43,157 bases of DNA from Lachnospiraceae bacterium A4 (lineage in GTDB: Bacteria > Bacillota > Clostridia > Lachnospirales > Lachnospiraceae). Shown here piece by piece: positions 25,708 to 32,585 of the stretch. Each line of letters begins with the position of its first letter. The first letter of the stretch is position 1. The notes beneath the pieces were generated by a model. The model ran no database searches. It was not told the origin of the DNA and was given only the letters and a program-made list of their open reading frames with translations. A program made the translations under genes and the position numbers. The DNA is taken from the NCBI GenBank assembly GCA_000403215.2, contig KE159544.1, forward strand, positions 1 through 43,157, read 5' to 3'.

Positions 25708-25787
25708 GTAGTTGGGATTATATTTTCCTGCACAGCCTGTTCGTAATTAGATTCTTTTGCAGGCAGTCTGAAAAGTGGTGAGGAAAA

Positions 25788-26663
25788 ATGAGAAAACTGA
25801 TGACTAAAAAGGCTCTGATGACAAAGATATGTATACCAAGTATAATTTTTGTTGTTCTGCTTATTTGGACGATATGGGGCGATACGGCATTAACAGTAAG
25901 TACAATTAAAATTTCAAGCAACCATATTCCTGATTCATTTTCCGGGTTTCGGATAGCACAGATTTCTGATTTGCACAACGCACAATTTGGAAAAAACAAT
26001 ATAAAGCTGCTGGAATTATTATCAGAAAATGAACCAGACATTATTGTAATAACTGGGGATTTGGTAGACGCTGGGCATACAAATATTAAAGTTGCTATTG
26101 ATTTTGTGAAAGAAGCGGTTAGCATTGCGCCTGTTTATTACATAACAGGAAATCACGAAGCTAGCTTATCGCAATATGATGAACTCAAAACTGGTCTTGA
26201 AATGATTGGCGTAATTGTGCTTGAAGATAAAGCAATACAATTAGAACAAGACAATGAAACAATAACACTTATTGGGCTTTCAGACCCTAATTATACGGTG
26301 AAAGGTGATATGTATGGAGAAGTCCCTGCTATGGTTAGAACAAAATTGAATAATCTTGCTGATACTGAAAGCAGTTATATCATTTTACTGTCACACCGCC
26401 CAGAACTTTTTGAAAGCTATGTAAGCTGTAATATTGATTTGGTTCTAAGCGGACACGCACACGGCGGTCAATTCCGTCTGCCATTTATCGGCGGGCTGAT
26501 TGCCCCCGATCAAGGGATATTTCCAAAGTATGACGCTGGGCTGTTTACAAACGGCAGTACAAATATGATTGTTAGCCGGGGATTGGGTAACAGCATTATT
26601 CCTATCCGCTTTAATAACCGCCCGGAAGTCATTGTAATTGAACTTCTTAACACGGATTTGTAA
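25788..26663 (+). CDS. membrane-anchored calcineurin-like metallophosphoesterase
   Basis: 291-aa enzyme with one N-terminal membrane helix (IIFVVLLIWTIWG) and an outward- or inward-facing dimetal phosphoesterase domain. The five metal motifs are visible: QISDLHNAQFG (DxH), ITGDLVDAG (GDxxD), ITGNHEA (GNH), LLSHRPE (H) and LSGHAHGGQ (GHxH). It is similar to YkuE/YaeI-type phosphoesterases that act on lipid-linked or nucleotide phosphates; the substrate is not known. It is preceded by GGTGAGGAAAA. It is on the same strand as the immunity operon but separated from it by the insertion sequence, and is AT-rich like that operon. Confidence 0.87.
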   Translation: MRKLMTKKALMTKICIPSIIFVVLLIWTIWGDTALTVSTIKISSNHIPDSFSGFRIAQISDLHNAQFGKNNIKLLELLSENEPDIIVITGDLVDAGHTNIKVAIDFVKEAVSIAPVYYITGNHEASLSQYDELKTGLEMIGVIVLEDKAIQLEQDNETITLIGLSDPNYTVKGDMYGEVPAMVRTKLNNLADTESSYIILLSHRPELFESYVSCNIDLVLSGHAHGGQFRLPFIGGLIAPDQGIFPKYDAGLFTNGSTNMIVSRGLGNSIIPIRFNNRPEVIVIELLNTDL

Positions 26664-26776
26664 GAACAGCTTATAGAAAACTGAATGATAAAGTAATCTG
26701 CCGCACTACGGCAAAAGAAAAAAGCCGTCGTACAGCAGCCATGTTTTATTGCTTTAATCAAAAAGAGGGTTTAATT

Positions 26777-26806
26777 CCCCGCAGCTTGCTGCGGGGAGTT
26801 TCATTT
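26777..26806 (+). terminator. rho-independent terminator after the phosphoesterase
   Basis: CCCCGCAGC (26777-26785) pairs with the following GCTGCGGGG, giving a very stable hairpin, then AGTTTCATTTTT. It ends transcription of the plus-strand cargo block. Confidence 0.65.
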
Positions 26807-26885
26807 TTGCGGTGGCTTTGGAAAGCAAAGCTACCGTTTTTGTTTGGAAAATTAAAATGTGATGAGTTAAATCAGGAGGCAAATA

Positions 26886-26984
26886 ATGGGAAAAAGAAAA
26901 CTGAAAATATCGCTCTATAGAATAAGAAAAACAAAAGAATTACGGTTGATTTTACACATCAAGGTGTACTGCAATGAAGAATAA
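26886..26984 (+). CDS. 32-aa basic peptide ORF
   Basis: ATG at 26886 with a near-perfect site CAGGAGGCAAATA upstream. The product begins MGKRKLKISLYRIRKTKELR and ends VYCNEE: strongly basic, then short hydrophobic. It stands alone in the 455-bp gap between the phosphoesterase and MobC. It may be a leader peptide, the 5' remnant of a lost gene or a small peptide. The rest of 26664-27118 is AT-rich with the terminator above and nothing else I can support. Confidence 0.35.
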   Translation: MGKRKLKISLYRIRKTKELRLILHIKVYCNEE

Positions 26985-27118
26985 AACTTCACTGTGGCAC
27001 ACCTTTTTTAATGGTGCGAAATTTGTCTAATTTTAGATTTTTCTGTGATTTTCCTTTACAGATTTGTGGAAAAATTTTGAACGGCGATGTTTTGTTTTCG
27101 GTGGGATTTAGAAACAAT

Positions 27119-27460
27119 TTATTGTTTCATAGATGGTTGTTTTGCAAGCATGGCTTTCTGTGTATCCCATACCTGTTTCATTAGTTTTTTCACTTCCTCT
27201 ACATCGGATTTATACACGTTGCCTGTTGCGTTCATTCGCTTTGCTATCTGGTTCAGATTACCGCTGATTTTTCCAAGAGTGGCGTTGTAATCCCGTAAAT
27301 CAGAGTAGTCAATGTCATAGACAAATCCGTACAGAATCAAACGCCGCAGGAAAGTGGATTTACTTTTCATGCCGGAGATTTTTACTTTCTGCTCCAGTAT
27401 GTATTGTTCCTTGTCACTTAGATATATTTTCAGTTCATTTTTGCGCTCACGGTTTGCCAT
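27119..27460 (-). CDS. mobC: MobC-like relaxosome accessory protein
   Basis: 113-aa protein of the ribbon-helix-helix/MobC type: RERKNELKIYLSDKEQYILE, then KSKSTFLRRLILYGFVYDID and the conserved LGKISGNLNQIAKRMNATG. It ends with a helical tail. MobC proteins bind oriT and help the relaxase melt the nick site. AAGGAGAACACATC precedes the ATG. Normally a relaxase gene follows immediately downstream; here the next 450 bp hold none, so the gene is orphaned. Confidence 0.85.
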   Translation of the reverse strand: MANRERKNELKIYLSDKEQYILEQKVKISGMKSKSTFLRRLILYGFVYDIDYSDLRDYNATLGKISGNLNQIAKRMNATGNVYKSDVEEVKKLMKQVWDTQKAMLAKQPSMKQ

Positions 27461-27580
27461 TTTTGATGTGTTCTCCTTATCTGTTTTTTAAGGAAATTTT
27501 ACGAAAATAAATACCCTCATATATGGGGCATTCGTTCCAAAAAAATAAAAAACTCCGGCAGGGCAGTCCGTGATTTTTTG

Positions 27581-27724
27581 GACGCAAAGGGGGCTAGGGG
27601 GACTTCCCCCTACAAGCCGTTTTTTTCAAGTTTCCGCTCTGGGGAAATTTGAAAAAGCGGAGCCTGTGAGGGAACACAGGCAGTGCTTGCTATTACTTCC
27701 CGGAAAGGTTTTTGCCTTTCCGGG
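27581..27724 (-). other. candidate origin of transfer (oriT) with several hairpins
   Basis: Non-coding region just upstream of mobC. It contains TAGGGGGACTTCCCCCTA (27595-27612, 8-bp arms around CT), then GCCTGTG/CACAGGC (27662-27681) and CCCGGAAAGG/CCTTTCCGGG (27699-27724). GC-rich palindromes beside mobC are typical of mobilization origins of Firmicute elements. The nick position cannot be fixed. The whole gap 27461-27829 is otherwise gene-free. Confidence 0.55.
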
Positions 27725-27829
27725 CATTGGAAGAAAAAAGAGAAATTTTTTTTGAGGAAAGCCCCCATAGAGGGCATATTACTTTATCTACAATTAACAT
27801 CAGAACCAGCGGAGAGAGGAGGTGAGAAA

Positions 27830-28168
27830 ATGTTAGACCATGCATTCCGGCGGCGCAGGGAAATTGAGCGTATGCTGCTGTCGGGGAAGAAGCTGACCAT
27901 AGCGGAGCTTATGGGCAGGTTCTGCGTAGGCAGGAAGTCCATAAGCAGAGATTTTGAAGTCATAGGCGAAGAACTGCCTGTAGTTTCAAGACAGGGCTAT
28001 AACGGCGGCTACTTCCTCATGGACGGGGTAAGCAAAAACCAGAACTTACTCTCACAGGAGCAGTTGGAATGTTTGGAAAGAACCGCTGGTCTGTGTACGG
28101 AAAAGGACAGGAGTATTATCCTGTCGGTCATACATGAATTTGGACCGTACTGTGAAAAGAATACATAA
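27830..28168 (+). CDS. HTH (DeoR-like/HTH_11) regulator, first of a pair
   Basis: 112-aa protein starting MLDHAFRRRREIERMLLSGK. An N-terminal winged helix (LTIAELMGRFCVGRKSISRD, recognition helix) is followed by GYNGGYFL, typical of HTH_11 domains. The C-terminal helical part (LSQEQLECLERTAGLC) resembles that of its neighbour. GGAGAGAGGAGGTGAGAAA precedes the ATG. It is shorter than full WYL/DeoR regulators, so ligand-binding parts are absent. It is probably the element's own transcriptional control. Confidence 0.75.
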   Translation: MLDHAFRRRREIERMLLSGKKLTIAELMGRFCVGRKSISRDFEVIGEELPVVSRQGYNGGYFLMDGVSKNQNLLSQEQLECLERTAGLCTEKDRSIILSVIHEFGPYCEKNT

Positions 28169-28212
28169 AAACAAAGACGGTTTTCAGGACAGGAAACGGA
28201 GGGAGGTGCGGC

Positions 28213-28542
28213 ATGGACACAGCACATCGGAGAATGGAAATCATCAGCATTTTATCCGCAAAAGGTCATGTGACAATGGCGGAGCTTGCATGGGAACTGG
28301 AAGTTTCAAGGCGCACGATAATGAACGACATCATTTCACTGTCTTATGATTACCTGGTCTACACAAAACCGGGCGGGGGCGGCGGGGTTTTTATCACGGA
28401 AAATTATAAGCCTTACTGCAATACGCTTACGCAGACGGAGCTTGAAACACTGTGCAGGCTTTATGGAAAATCAGGAGGAAAAGAGAAAGAAATTTTATCC
28501 CGCATTATCCACAAATACGGTGCGGACAAACTGGAAATTTAG
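28213..28542 (+). CDS. HTH (DeoR-like/HTH_11) regulator, second of a pair
   Basis: 109-aa protein of the same build as the gene before it: MDTAHRRMEIISILSAKGHV, recognition region AWELEVSRRTIMNDIISLSY, the Gly-rich wing KPGGGGGVFITE and a C-terminal helix starting LTQTELETLCRLYG. Its ribosome-binding site is GGAGGGAGGTGCGGC. The pair lies 44 bp apart and probably arose by an old duplication. Such twin regulators are common in Lachnospiraceae mobilizable elements. Confidence 0.75.
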   Translation: MDTAHRRMEIISILSAKGHVTMAELAWELEVSRRTIMNDIISLSYDYLVYTKPGGGGGVFITENYKPYCNTLTQTELETLCRLYGKSGGKEKEILSRIIHKYGADKLEI

Positions 28543-28864
28543 CCGTACAGGCGGACACGTTTTCCTGCCGGAATGGATGAAAGCGCAAGGCGGGCTGACA
28601 ACTGAATATGGGTAGTCCTGTAAGACGTATGAAACAGTCGAGCTATGCGGAAACACGCCATGACTGTCTTTGATAAGGAGGGCGGGAGCGATAAATGTTT
28701 TACTGTAAACAAGGTGTGGGAACCTTGCGCCATGACACTGTTTCCTGATAATGATACTTCCGTAAAACGGTCACAAAGATGATGGTGCGATTCCAATGCG
28801 GGCTTTTCTCCCAAAAGCCGCTTGCAGGATATAAAATTTTGTAAAAATAAGGATTTTCAGTAAT
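28543..28864 (+). other. 322-bp gene-free leader with imperfect repeats and a 17-codon ORF
   Basis: Contains two related segments, CGCCATGAC followed by TGTCTTTGATAA (from 28656) and by ACTGTTTCCTGATAA (from 28728). ACAGTC near 28634 can pair with GACTGT at 28662. A 17-codon ORF beginning MFYCKQGVG follows AAGGAGGGCGGGAGCGATAA. The segments look structured, perhaps a regulatory leader for the 128-aa gene. I cannot match it to a known riboswitch. Confidence 0.4.
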
Positions 28865-29251
28865 ATGGCAGATAAAGATATATTGCAGGAGTTTCGGGAA
28901 TATTTCGCACAGCGGAGGAAGTCCACGATTACCCTGAATGGAAAACAGGTAAAGGCATATGACATCAGGACAATTACCCTCGGACAGTTCCGTATGCTGA
29001 TTGCCTGCGGGAATGACAGTCGCAATAACCAGATACGGGTAACAAAAAGCGGCATAGTCTATCTTTCTGAGGATATAGTGGGCGCAGAGCAGCTTGATGA
29101 TGTTGCGCTCTGTTTTGAAACGTTCAGCGCACATAACGGGTATGTCGGAGTGAAAGCAGCGGAGGATGACAGGCACGTTATCCCATTGTATTATGCGCTG
29201 AAGAGGAACTGGACAGAAGGATGTAGCCATGCCTATATAGACAGTTTTTAG
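28865..29251 (+). CDS. uncharacterized 128-aa mobile-element protein
   Basis: Soluble protein starting MADKDILQEFREYFAQRRKS. Recognisable features are a strand-rich middle (QIRVTKSGIVYLSEDIVG) and a C-terminal ALKRNWTEGCSHAYIDSF. No enzyme motif and no family are recognised. It lies between the twin regulators and the primase genes and is followed by a strong terminator, so it forms a unit of its own with the long leader. There is no good Shine-Dalgarno; AAGGATTTTCAGTAAT lies before the ATG. Confidence 0.65.
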   Translation: MADKDILQEFREYFAQRRKSTITLNGKQVKAYDIRTITLGQFRMLIACGNDSRNNQIRVTKSGIVYLSEDIVGAEQLDDVALCFETFSAHNGYVGVKAAEDDRHVIPLYYALKRNWTEGCSHAYIDSF

Positions 29252-29311
29252 ATTTTTGGTTAAGAGAATGATTGCGGGCATTGTCCGCTTATAATGATTT
29301 ATACAGCGTCA

Positions 29312-29354
29312 GGGCAGTTATAAACCTATTGATAGGTTTGTAGCTGCCCTTTTT
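29312..29354 (+). terminator. strong rho-independent terminator
   Basis: GGGCAG pairs with CTGCCC around a second stem AAACCTA/TAGGTTT, followed by TTTTT at 29350-29354. It separates the 128-aa gene from the primase operon, which must start within the next 20 bases or by read-through. Confidence 0.8.
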
Positions 29355-29372
29355 GCGTGCATGGAGGGTTGG

Positions 29373-30029
29373 ATGAACGTATTTGAAGCAATAAGGGAAA
29401 AAGGCATTACCGCAAGGCAGGCGGCGGAGCATTGCGGGATAAAGGTAAACCGTAACAGTATGGCGGTCTGCCCATTCCATAAGGACAAAAACCCAAGCAT
29501 GAAGATAGACAGGCGTTACTTCTGCTTCGGATGCGGGGAAAAGGGCGATGCCATAGATTTTGTGGCAAAATTCTACGGTCTTGGGAAGAAAGAAGCGGCT
29601 TTGCAGATTGCGTTGGATTTCGGTATCACTTTCGAGGAAAACAGGGGCAGGAAACCGCCGCCAAAGCGTAAGCGGCAGTTATCGCCGGAGCAGAGGTTTG
29701 AGAGGGCGGAAAAGAAGTGTTTCCGTGTGCTTTCCGATTATCTGTGCTGCCTGCGGGATTGGAACGAGAAGTATGCGCCGCACACGGCGGAGGAAGAATG
29801 GCACCCGCTGTTCTGTGAAGCGTTGGAAAAGAAAGACCATATTGAGTACCTGTTAGACATTTTACTTTACGCTCCGCTATCGGAGCGTGTGGAACTGGTA
29901 ACGGATTATGGAGAGGAAGTGTTGAGGATTGAAAGAAGACTGGAACAGTGTGCCGCCGGAGCAGAGGGCGGCGTTGGAAAAAACAATGGAAAAGATGGAG
30001 CAGGCATCACAGCCGGAAACATGGTTTGA
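29373..30029 (+). CDS. CHC2 zinc-finger DNA primase-like protein
   Basis: 218-aa protein. The CHC2 zinc finger is complete: VCPFHKDKNPSMKI, then YFCFGCGEKGDAIDFV (Cys, His, Cys, Cys). The helical AALQIALDFGI follows, then basic KPPPKRKRQLSPEQRFERAE and a helical C-terminus. Only the DNA-binding part of a primase is present; no Toprim catalytic domain is seen. It therefore probably works with the primase/helicase encoded next, with which it overlaps by 101 bp. ATG at 29373 (MNVFEAIREK) is preferred over 29361 for its GGAGGG. Confidence 0.82.
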   Translation: MNVFEAIREKGITARQAAEHCGIKVNRNSMAVCPFHKDKNPSMKIDRRYFCFGCGEKGDAIDFVAKFYGLGKKEAALQIALDFGITFEENRGRKPPPKRKRQLSPEQRFERAEKKCFRVLSDYLCCLRDWNEKYAPHTAEEEWHPLFCEALEKKDHIEYLLDILLYAPLSERVELVTDYGEEVLRIERRLEQCAAGAEGGVGKNNGKDGAGITAGNMV

Positions 30030-31302
30030 CGGGAGCAAAGTCAATGACGTGCTTTTCTGTGAGGATTTCCTTGCAGGACACCCTGTGAAGTGCATACATG
30101 GCAGGTTCTTTGATGTAAACGGCGCAATCAGTGATACAGAGCAGATTAAGGCGGAGATATACCAAAAAATCGCTCCTTATGTCACGTCTAATATTGCTAA
30201 AAAGGCAACAACATTGCTTGATGCACTGCGGATAAGGTGCTACTCGCCGCCGATACCCTACCAGACAGACCGTATCCATGTGGCGAATGGGACATATTTT
30301 TTATCAAAGGGTTTCTCCGCACAGAAAGAGTTCTGCATGAACAGACTTCCAGTGAAATACGTGCCTGATGCGCCACAACCGTCAAAATGGCTTTCCTTTA
30401 TCGGGCAGCTTTTAGAGCCGGAGGACATTATCACGTTGCAGGAATTTATGGGTTATGTGCTGTTACCGACTACCAAAGGGCAGAAAATGATGATTGTTAT
30501 AGGAAAAGGCGGGGAAGGCAAGTCACGCATCGGCAGGGTACTCCGTGCATTGCTTGGCGACAGCATGAATACGGGCAGCATACAGAAAGTGGAGGTTGAC
30601 CGTTTTGCAAGGGCAGACCTTGAATGGAAACTCCTGATGCTTGATGATGACATGAAACTGGAAGCGTTGCCGCAGACCAACAATATCAAATCCATAGTCA
30701 CATTAGAGGACAAAACGGACTTGGAGCGCAAAGGCAGGCAGAGCGAGCAGGGGTATCTGTGTGTGCGGTTCATCTGTTTCGGGAATGGGAATCTGGGTTC
30801 GCTGTATGACCGTTCCTACGGCTTTTTCCGCAGGCAGATAGTCCTCACTGTGAAAGAGCGTGAGCCGGACAGGGAAGATGATCCGTTTCTCGGTGAAAAG
30901 CTGATTGCGGAAGCGGAGGGCATACTCTTGTGGTGTCTGGAAGGGCTGCACAGGCTGGTCGGCAATAATTTCCGTTTCACCATAAGCAAGAGGGCGGAGG
31001 ACAACCTCACAAAAGCCATGCAGGACGGGAACAACATCATTGTATTCATGCAGTCGGAGGGATATATCCGGCTTGAGAAAGGCACACACGCCACGTCAAA
31101 GCAGCTTTACGGGGCATACAGCCAGTGGTGTGATGAAAACCTCGAAAAGCCGTTAGGGGAGCGCAGTTTTTCCAATTTCCTGCGGCAGAATGAGGACAGA
31201 TACGGGCTGACCTACACGAATAATATCGCACTCCAAAACGGAAAGACCGCAAGGGGATTTAAGGGTATCCATGTAAAAGTGCGGACAAGGGAGAGCCATT
31301 AG
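29929..31302 (+). CDS. P4-type primase/helicase (D5-like, SF3 ATPase)
   Basis: 457-aa replication protein. The N-terminal domain resembles D5_N. The helicase core carries Walker A VIGKGGEGKSRIG, Walker B LLMLDDDMKLEAL, a sensor region (FICFGNGNLG) and an arginine in YGFFRRQIV. A winged-helix C-terminus follows. It would unwind DNA at an element origin, as the alpha protein of phage P4 does. The start is TTG at 29929 after GAGGAAGTGTTGAGGA. Immediately downstream lie two tandem ~250-bp repeats that could be that origin. Confidence 0.85.
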   Translation: MKEDWNSVPPEQRAALEKTMEKMEQASQPETWFDGSKVNDVLFCEDFLAGHPVKCIHGRFFDVNGAISDTEQIKAEIYQKIAPYVTSNIAKKATTLLDALRIRCYSPPIPYQTDRIHVANGTYFLSKGFSAQKEFCMNRLPVKYVPDAPQPSKWLSFIGQLLEPEDIITLQEFMGYVLLPTTKGQKMMIVIGKGGEGKSRIGRVLRALLGDSMNTGSIQKVEVDRFARADLEWKLLMLDDDMKLEALPQTNNIKSIVTLEDKTDLERKGRQSEQGYLCVRFICFGNGNLGSLYDRSYGFFRRQIVLTVKEREPDREDDPFLGEKLIAEAEGILLWCLEGLHRLVGNNFRFTISKRAEDNLTKAMQDGNNIIVFMQSEGYIRLEKGTHATSKQLYGAYSQWCDENLEKPLGERSFSNFLRQNEDRYGLTYTNNIALQNGKTARGFKGIHVKVRTRESH

Positions 31303-31802
31303 ACGCATTAGACGCTTAGACGTGTAAAATCCGAAATCCTTTTTTATATATACATACATATGGGGGAAACTCCCCTGTTATATATATAAATATTTTTAAT
31401 TTTAAAATAAGAAAAGAAGTGTCTTAGCGTATAAAGGCAGGGAATATAAGGGCTCGGGGGCATTTTGGAAGTGTCTGGACAGCGTCCTTTTGATGCGTCT
31501 GATGCCCGGCAGGGAAAATGCACTGCCCTGTCCGGCATTATTCATGGGGCGTTAAGACGGACAGACGCACAGACGTGAAAAAACCGAAATCCTTTTTATA
31601 TATACATACGCTCATGGGGGATTCCCTTATTATATATATAAATATTTTTAAATTTAAAATAGAAAAAGAAGTGTCTTAGCGTATAAAGGCAGGAAATACA
31701 AGGGTTCAGGGGCATTTTGGAAGTGTCTGAACAGCGTCCTTTTAAAGTGTCTGTTACATGGCAGAGGAATTTTATACCCTGTCCGGCATTTAGACTGGCA
31801 GG
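31303..31802. repeat. two tandem ~250-bp repeats, candidate replication origin
   Basis: Segments 31303-31550 and 31551-31802 are clearly homologous. Landmarks GACGTG (offset 253) and CCCTGTCCGGCATT (31526 and 31777, offset 251) align. Each unit has CCGAAATCC, an AT-rich tract with TATATATA on both sides of a GGGG...CCCC or similar hairpin, then GTGTCTTAGCGTATAAAGGC. Lying directly after a P4-type helicase gene, they look like iterons or an origin. No gene in this 541-bp gap is supported. Confidence 0.7.
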
Positions 31803-31843
31803 GGAAAGACATATAAATATCTGATTTTGAGGAGGAATATTAT

Positions 31844-32038
31844 TTGAATAAAGCAAGACTGATAGTGACAAGAGTGTTTGACAGTCAGCGCACACCACAG
31901 GAAGCATTTGTGAGGGCAATACTAAACTCAGACAAATATGAAAAAAACTTGCAGGTTCAGGACAGTGACGGTATAATGAATGAGGAAGGGCTTATCTACG
32001 TTCAACCGGATTCAGACGAAGAAGGGAGAAACAGATGA
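31844..32038 (+). CDS. 64-aa protein translationally coupled to the serine recombinase
   Basis: TTG start after TTTTGAGGAGGAATATTAT. The sequence begins with NKARLIVTRVFDSQRT, then QEAFVRAILNSDKYEKN, and ends with an acidic DSDEEGRNR. The stop overlaps the ATG of the recombinase gene (ATGA). Small proteins at this position can be recombination directionality factors or regulators of the integrase. No motif proves that here. It is intact although its partner gene is truncated. Confidence 0.65.
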   Translation: MNKARLIVTRVFDSQRTPQEAFVRAILNSDKYEKNLQVQDSDGIMNEEGLIYVQPDSDEEGRNR

Positions 32039-32481
32039 GCAGGACAACATACAGAGATACACCAAAAGCGGGCTTATACACCCGGTTATCGGTTGACGAC
32101 GGATACGTTGACCGTGAAAGCAATTCCATAACAAGCCAGAAGCAGATGCTCACACAGTTTGCGGAATATCATGGCATAGAGATTGTCGAAACCTACGTTG
32201 ATGACGGATGGAGTGGGACAAATTTTGAAAGACCGGATTTTAAACGCATGATTGCGGATATTGAAAGCAGGAAAATCAACACGGTCATTACGAAAGACCT
32301 CTCACGCCTGGGGCGTGACTATTTGCAGACAGGGTATTACACCGATATGTATTTCCCCAGCAAGAGGGTACGCTACATAGCGATCAGCGACGGTATCGAC
32401 ACAAGCACAGGATATAACGAGATGGCGCCTTTCAAAAATCTGTTCAAGAACACGAGTCATTGGGGAGGGGTAAACTGCTAA
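32035..32481 (+). pseudogene. large serine recombinase, truncated after its catalytic domain
   Basis: The resolvase-type N-terminal domain is intact: AGLYTRLSVDDGYVDRESNS (Ser nucleophile in RLS), the Arg-bearing TKDLSRLGRDYLQTGYY and IAISDGIDTSTGYNEM. Homology ends after APFKNLF near 32445. The next 12 codons are foreign and end in a stop. The recombinase domain, zinc ribbon and coiled coil (about 350 residues) are missing. The break point coincides with the end of the neighbouring element, so insertion, not decay, is the likely cause. Confidence 0.85.
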
Positions 32482-32585
32482 TTTCTCTCCAATTCGACAA
32501 ATCAGTGTGCAACAATCAAATATCGCTGCTGTTACAGAATGTTTCCGTCTGGCTGCTGATGCGGTCAGGCGCTTTTTTTGCCCGA

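Larger units (their letters stand above)
24054..25746 (+). pseudogene. 24-codon lipoprotein-signal-like ORF split by the insertion sequence
   Basis: Removing the insertion sequence and one copy of its target duplication joins 24054-24089 to 25708-25746 in frame. The product starts with GTG and reads KILNKYLNTIIVVGIIFSC then TACS and stop. AAGGAG lies just upstream, and the ORF begins 7 bp after the previous gene. It resembles a lipoprotein signal peptide with Cys residues but no mature domain, so it may be a micro-peptide or the remnant of a LanI-type immunity lipoprotein. Real translation is unproven. Confidence 0.4.
27119..32447 (+). mobile_element. remnant of a mobilizable element (mobC, oriT, primase, serine recombinase)
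   Basis: The gene set MobC, oriT-like hairpins, twin HTH regulators, CHC2 primase, P4-type helicase, small protein and large serine recombinase is characteristic of integrative mobilizable elements in Clostridia. It lacks a relaxase at its mobC end and the 3' part of its recombinase at the other, so it is bounded by damage on both sides. It could not excise on its own. Confidence 0.65.

Noticed and set aside
31303-31802. CRISPR array
   Set aside because: Only two units of about 250 bp, diverged over their whole length, with no short conserved repeats and no cas genes.
31344-31919. Two similar minus-strand frames within the tandem repeats, as paralogous genes
   Set aside because: Their similarity follows from the DNA duplication itself. 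They lack ribosome sites and are Cys/Tyr-rich read-throughs of AT-rich sequence.
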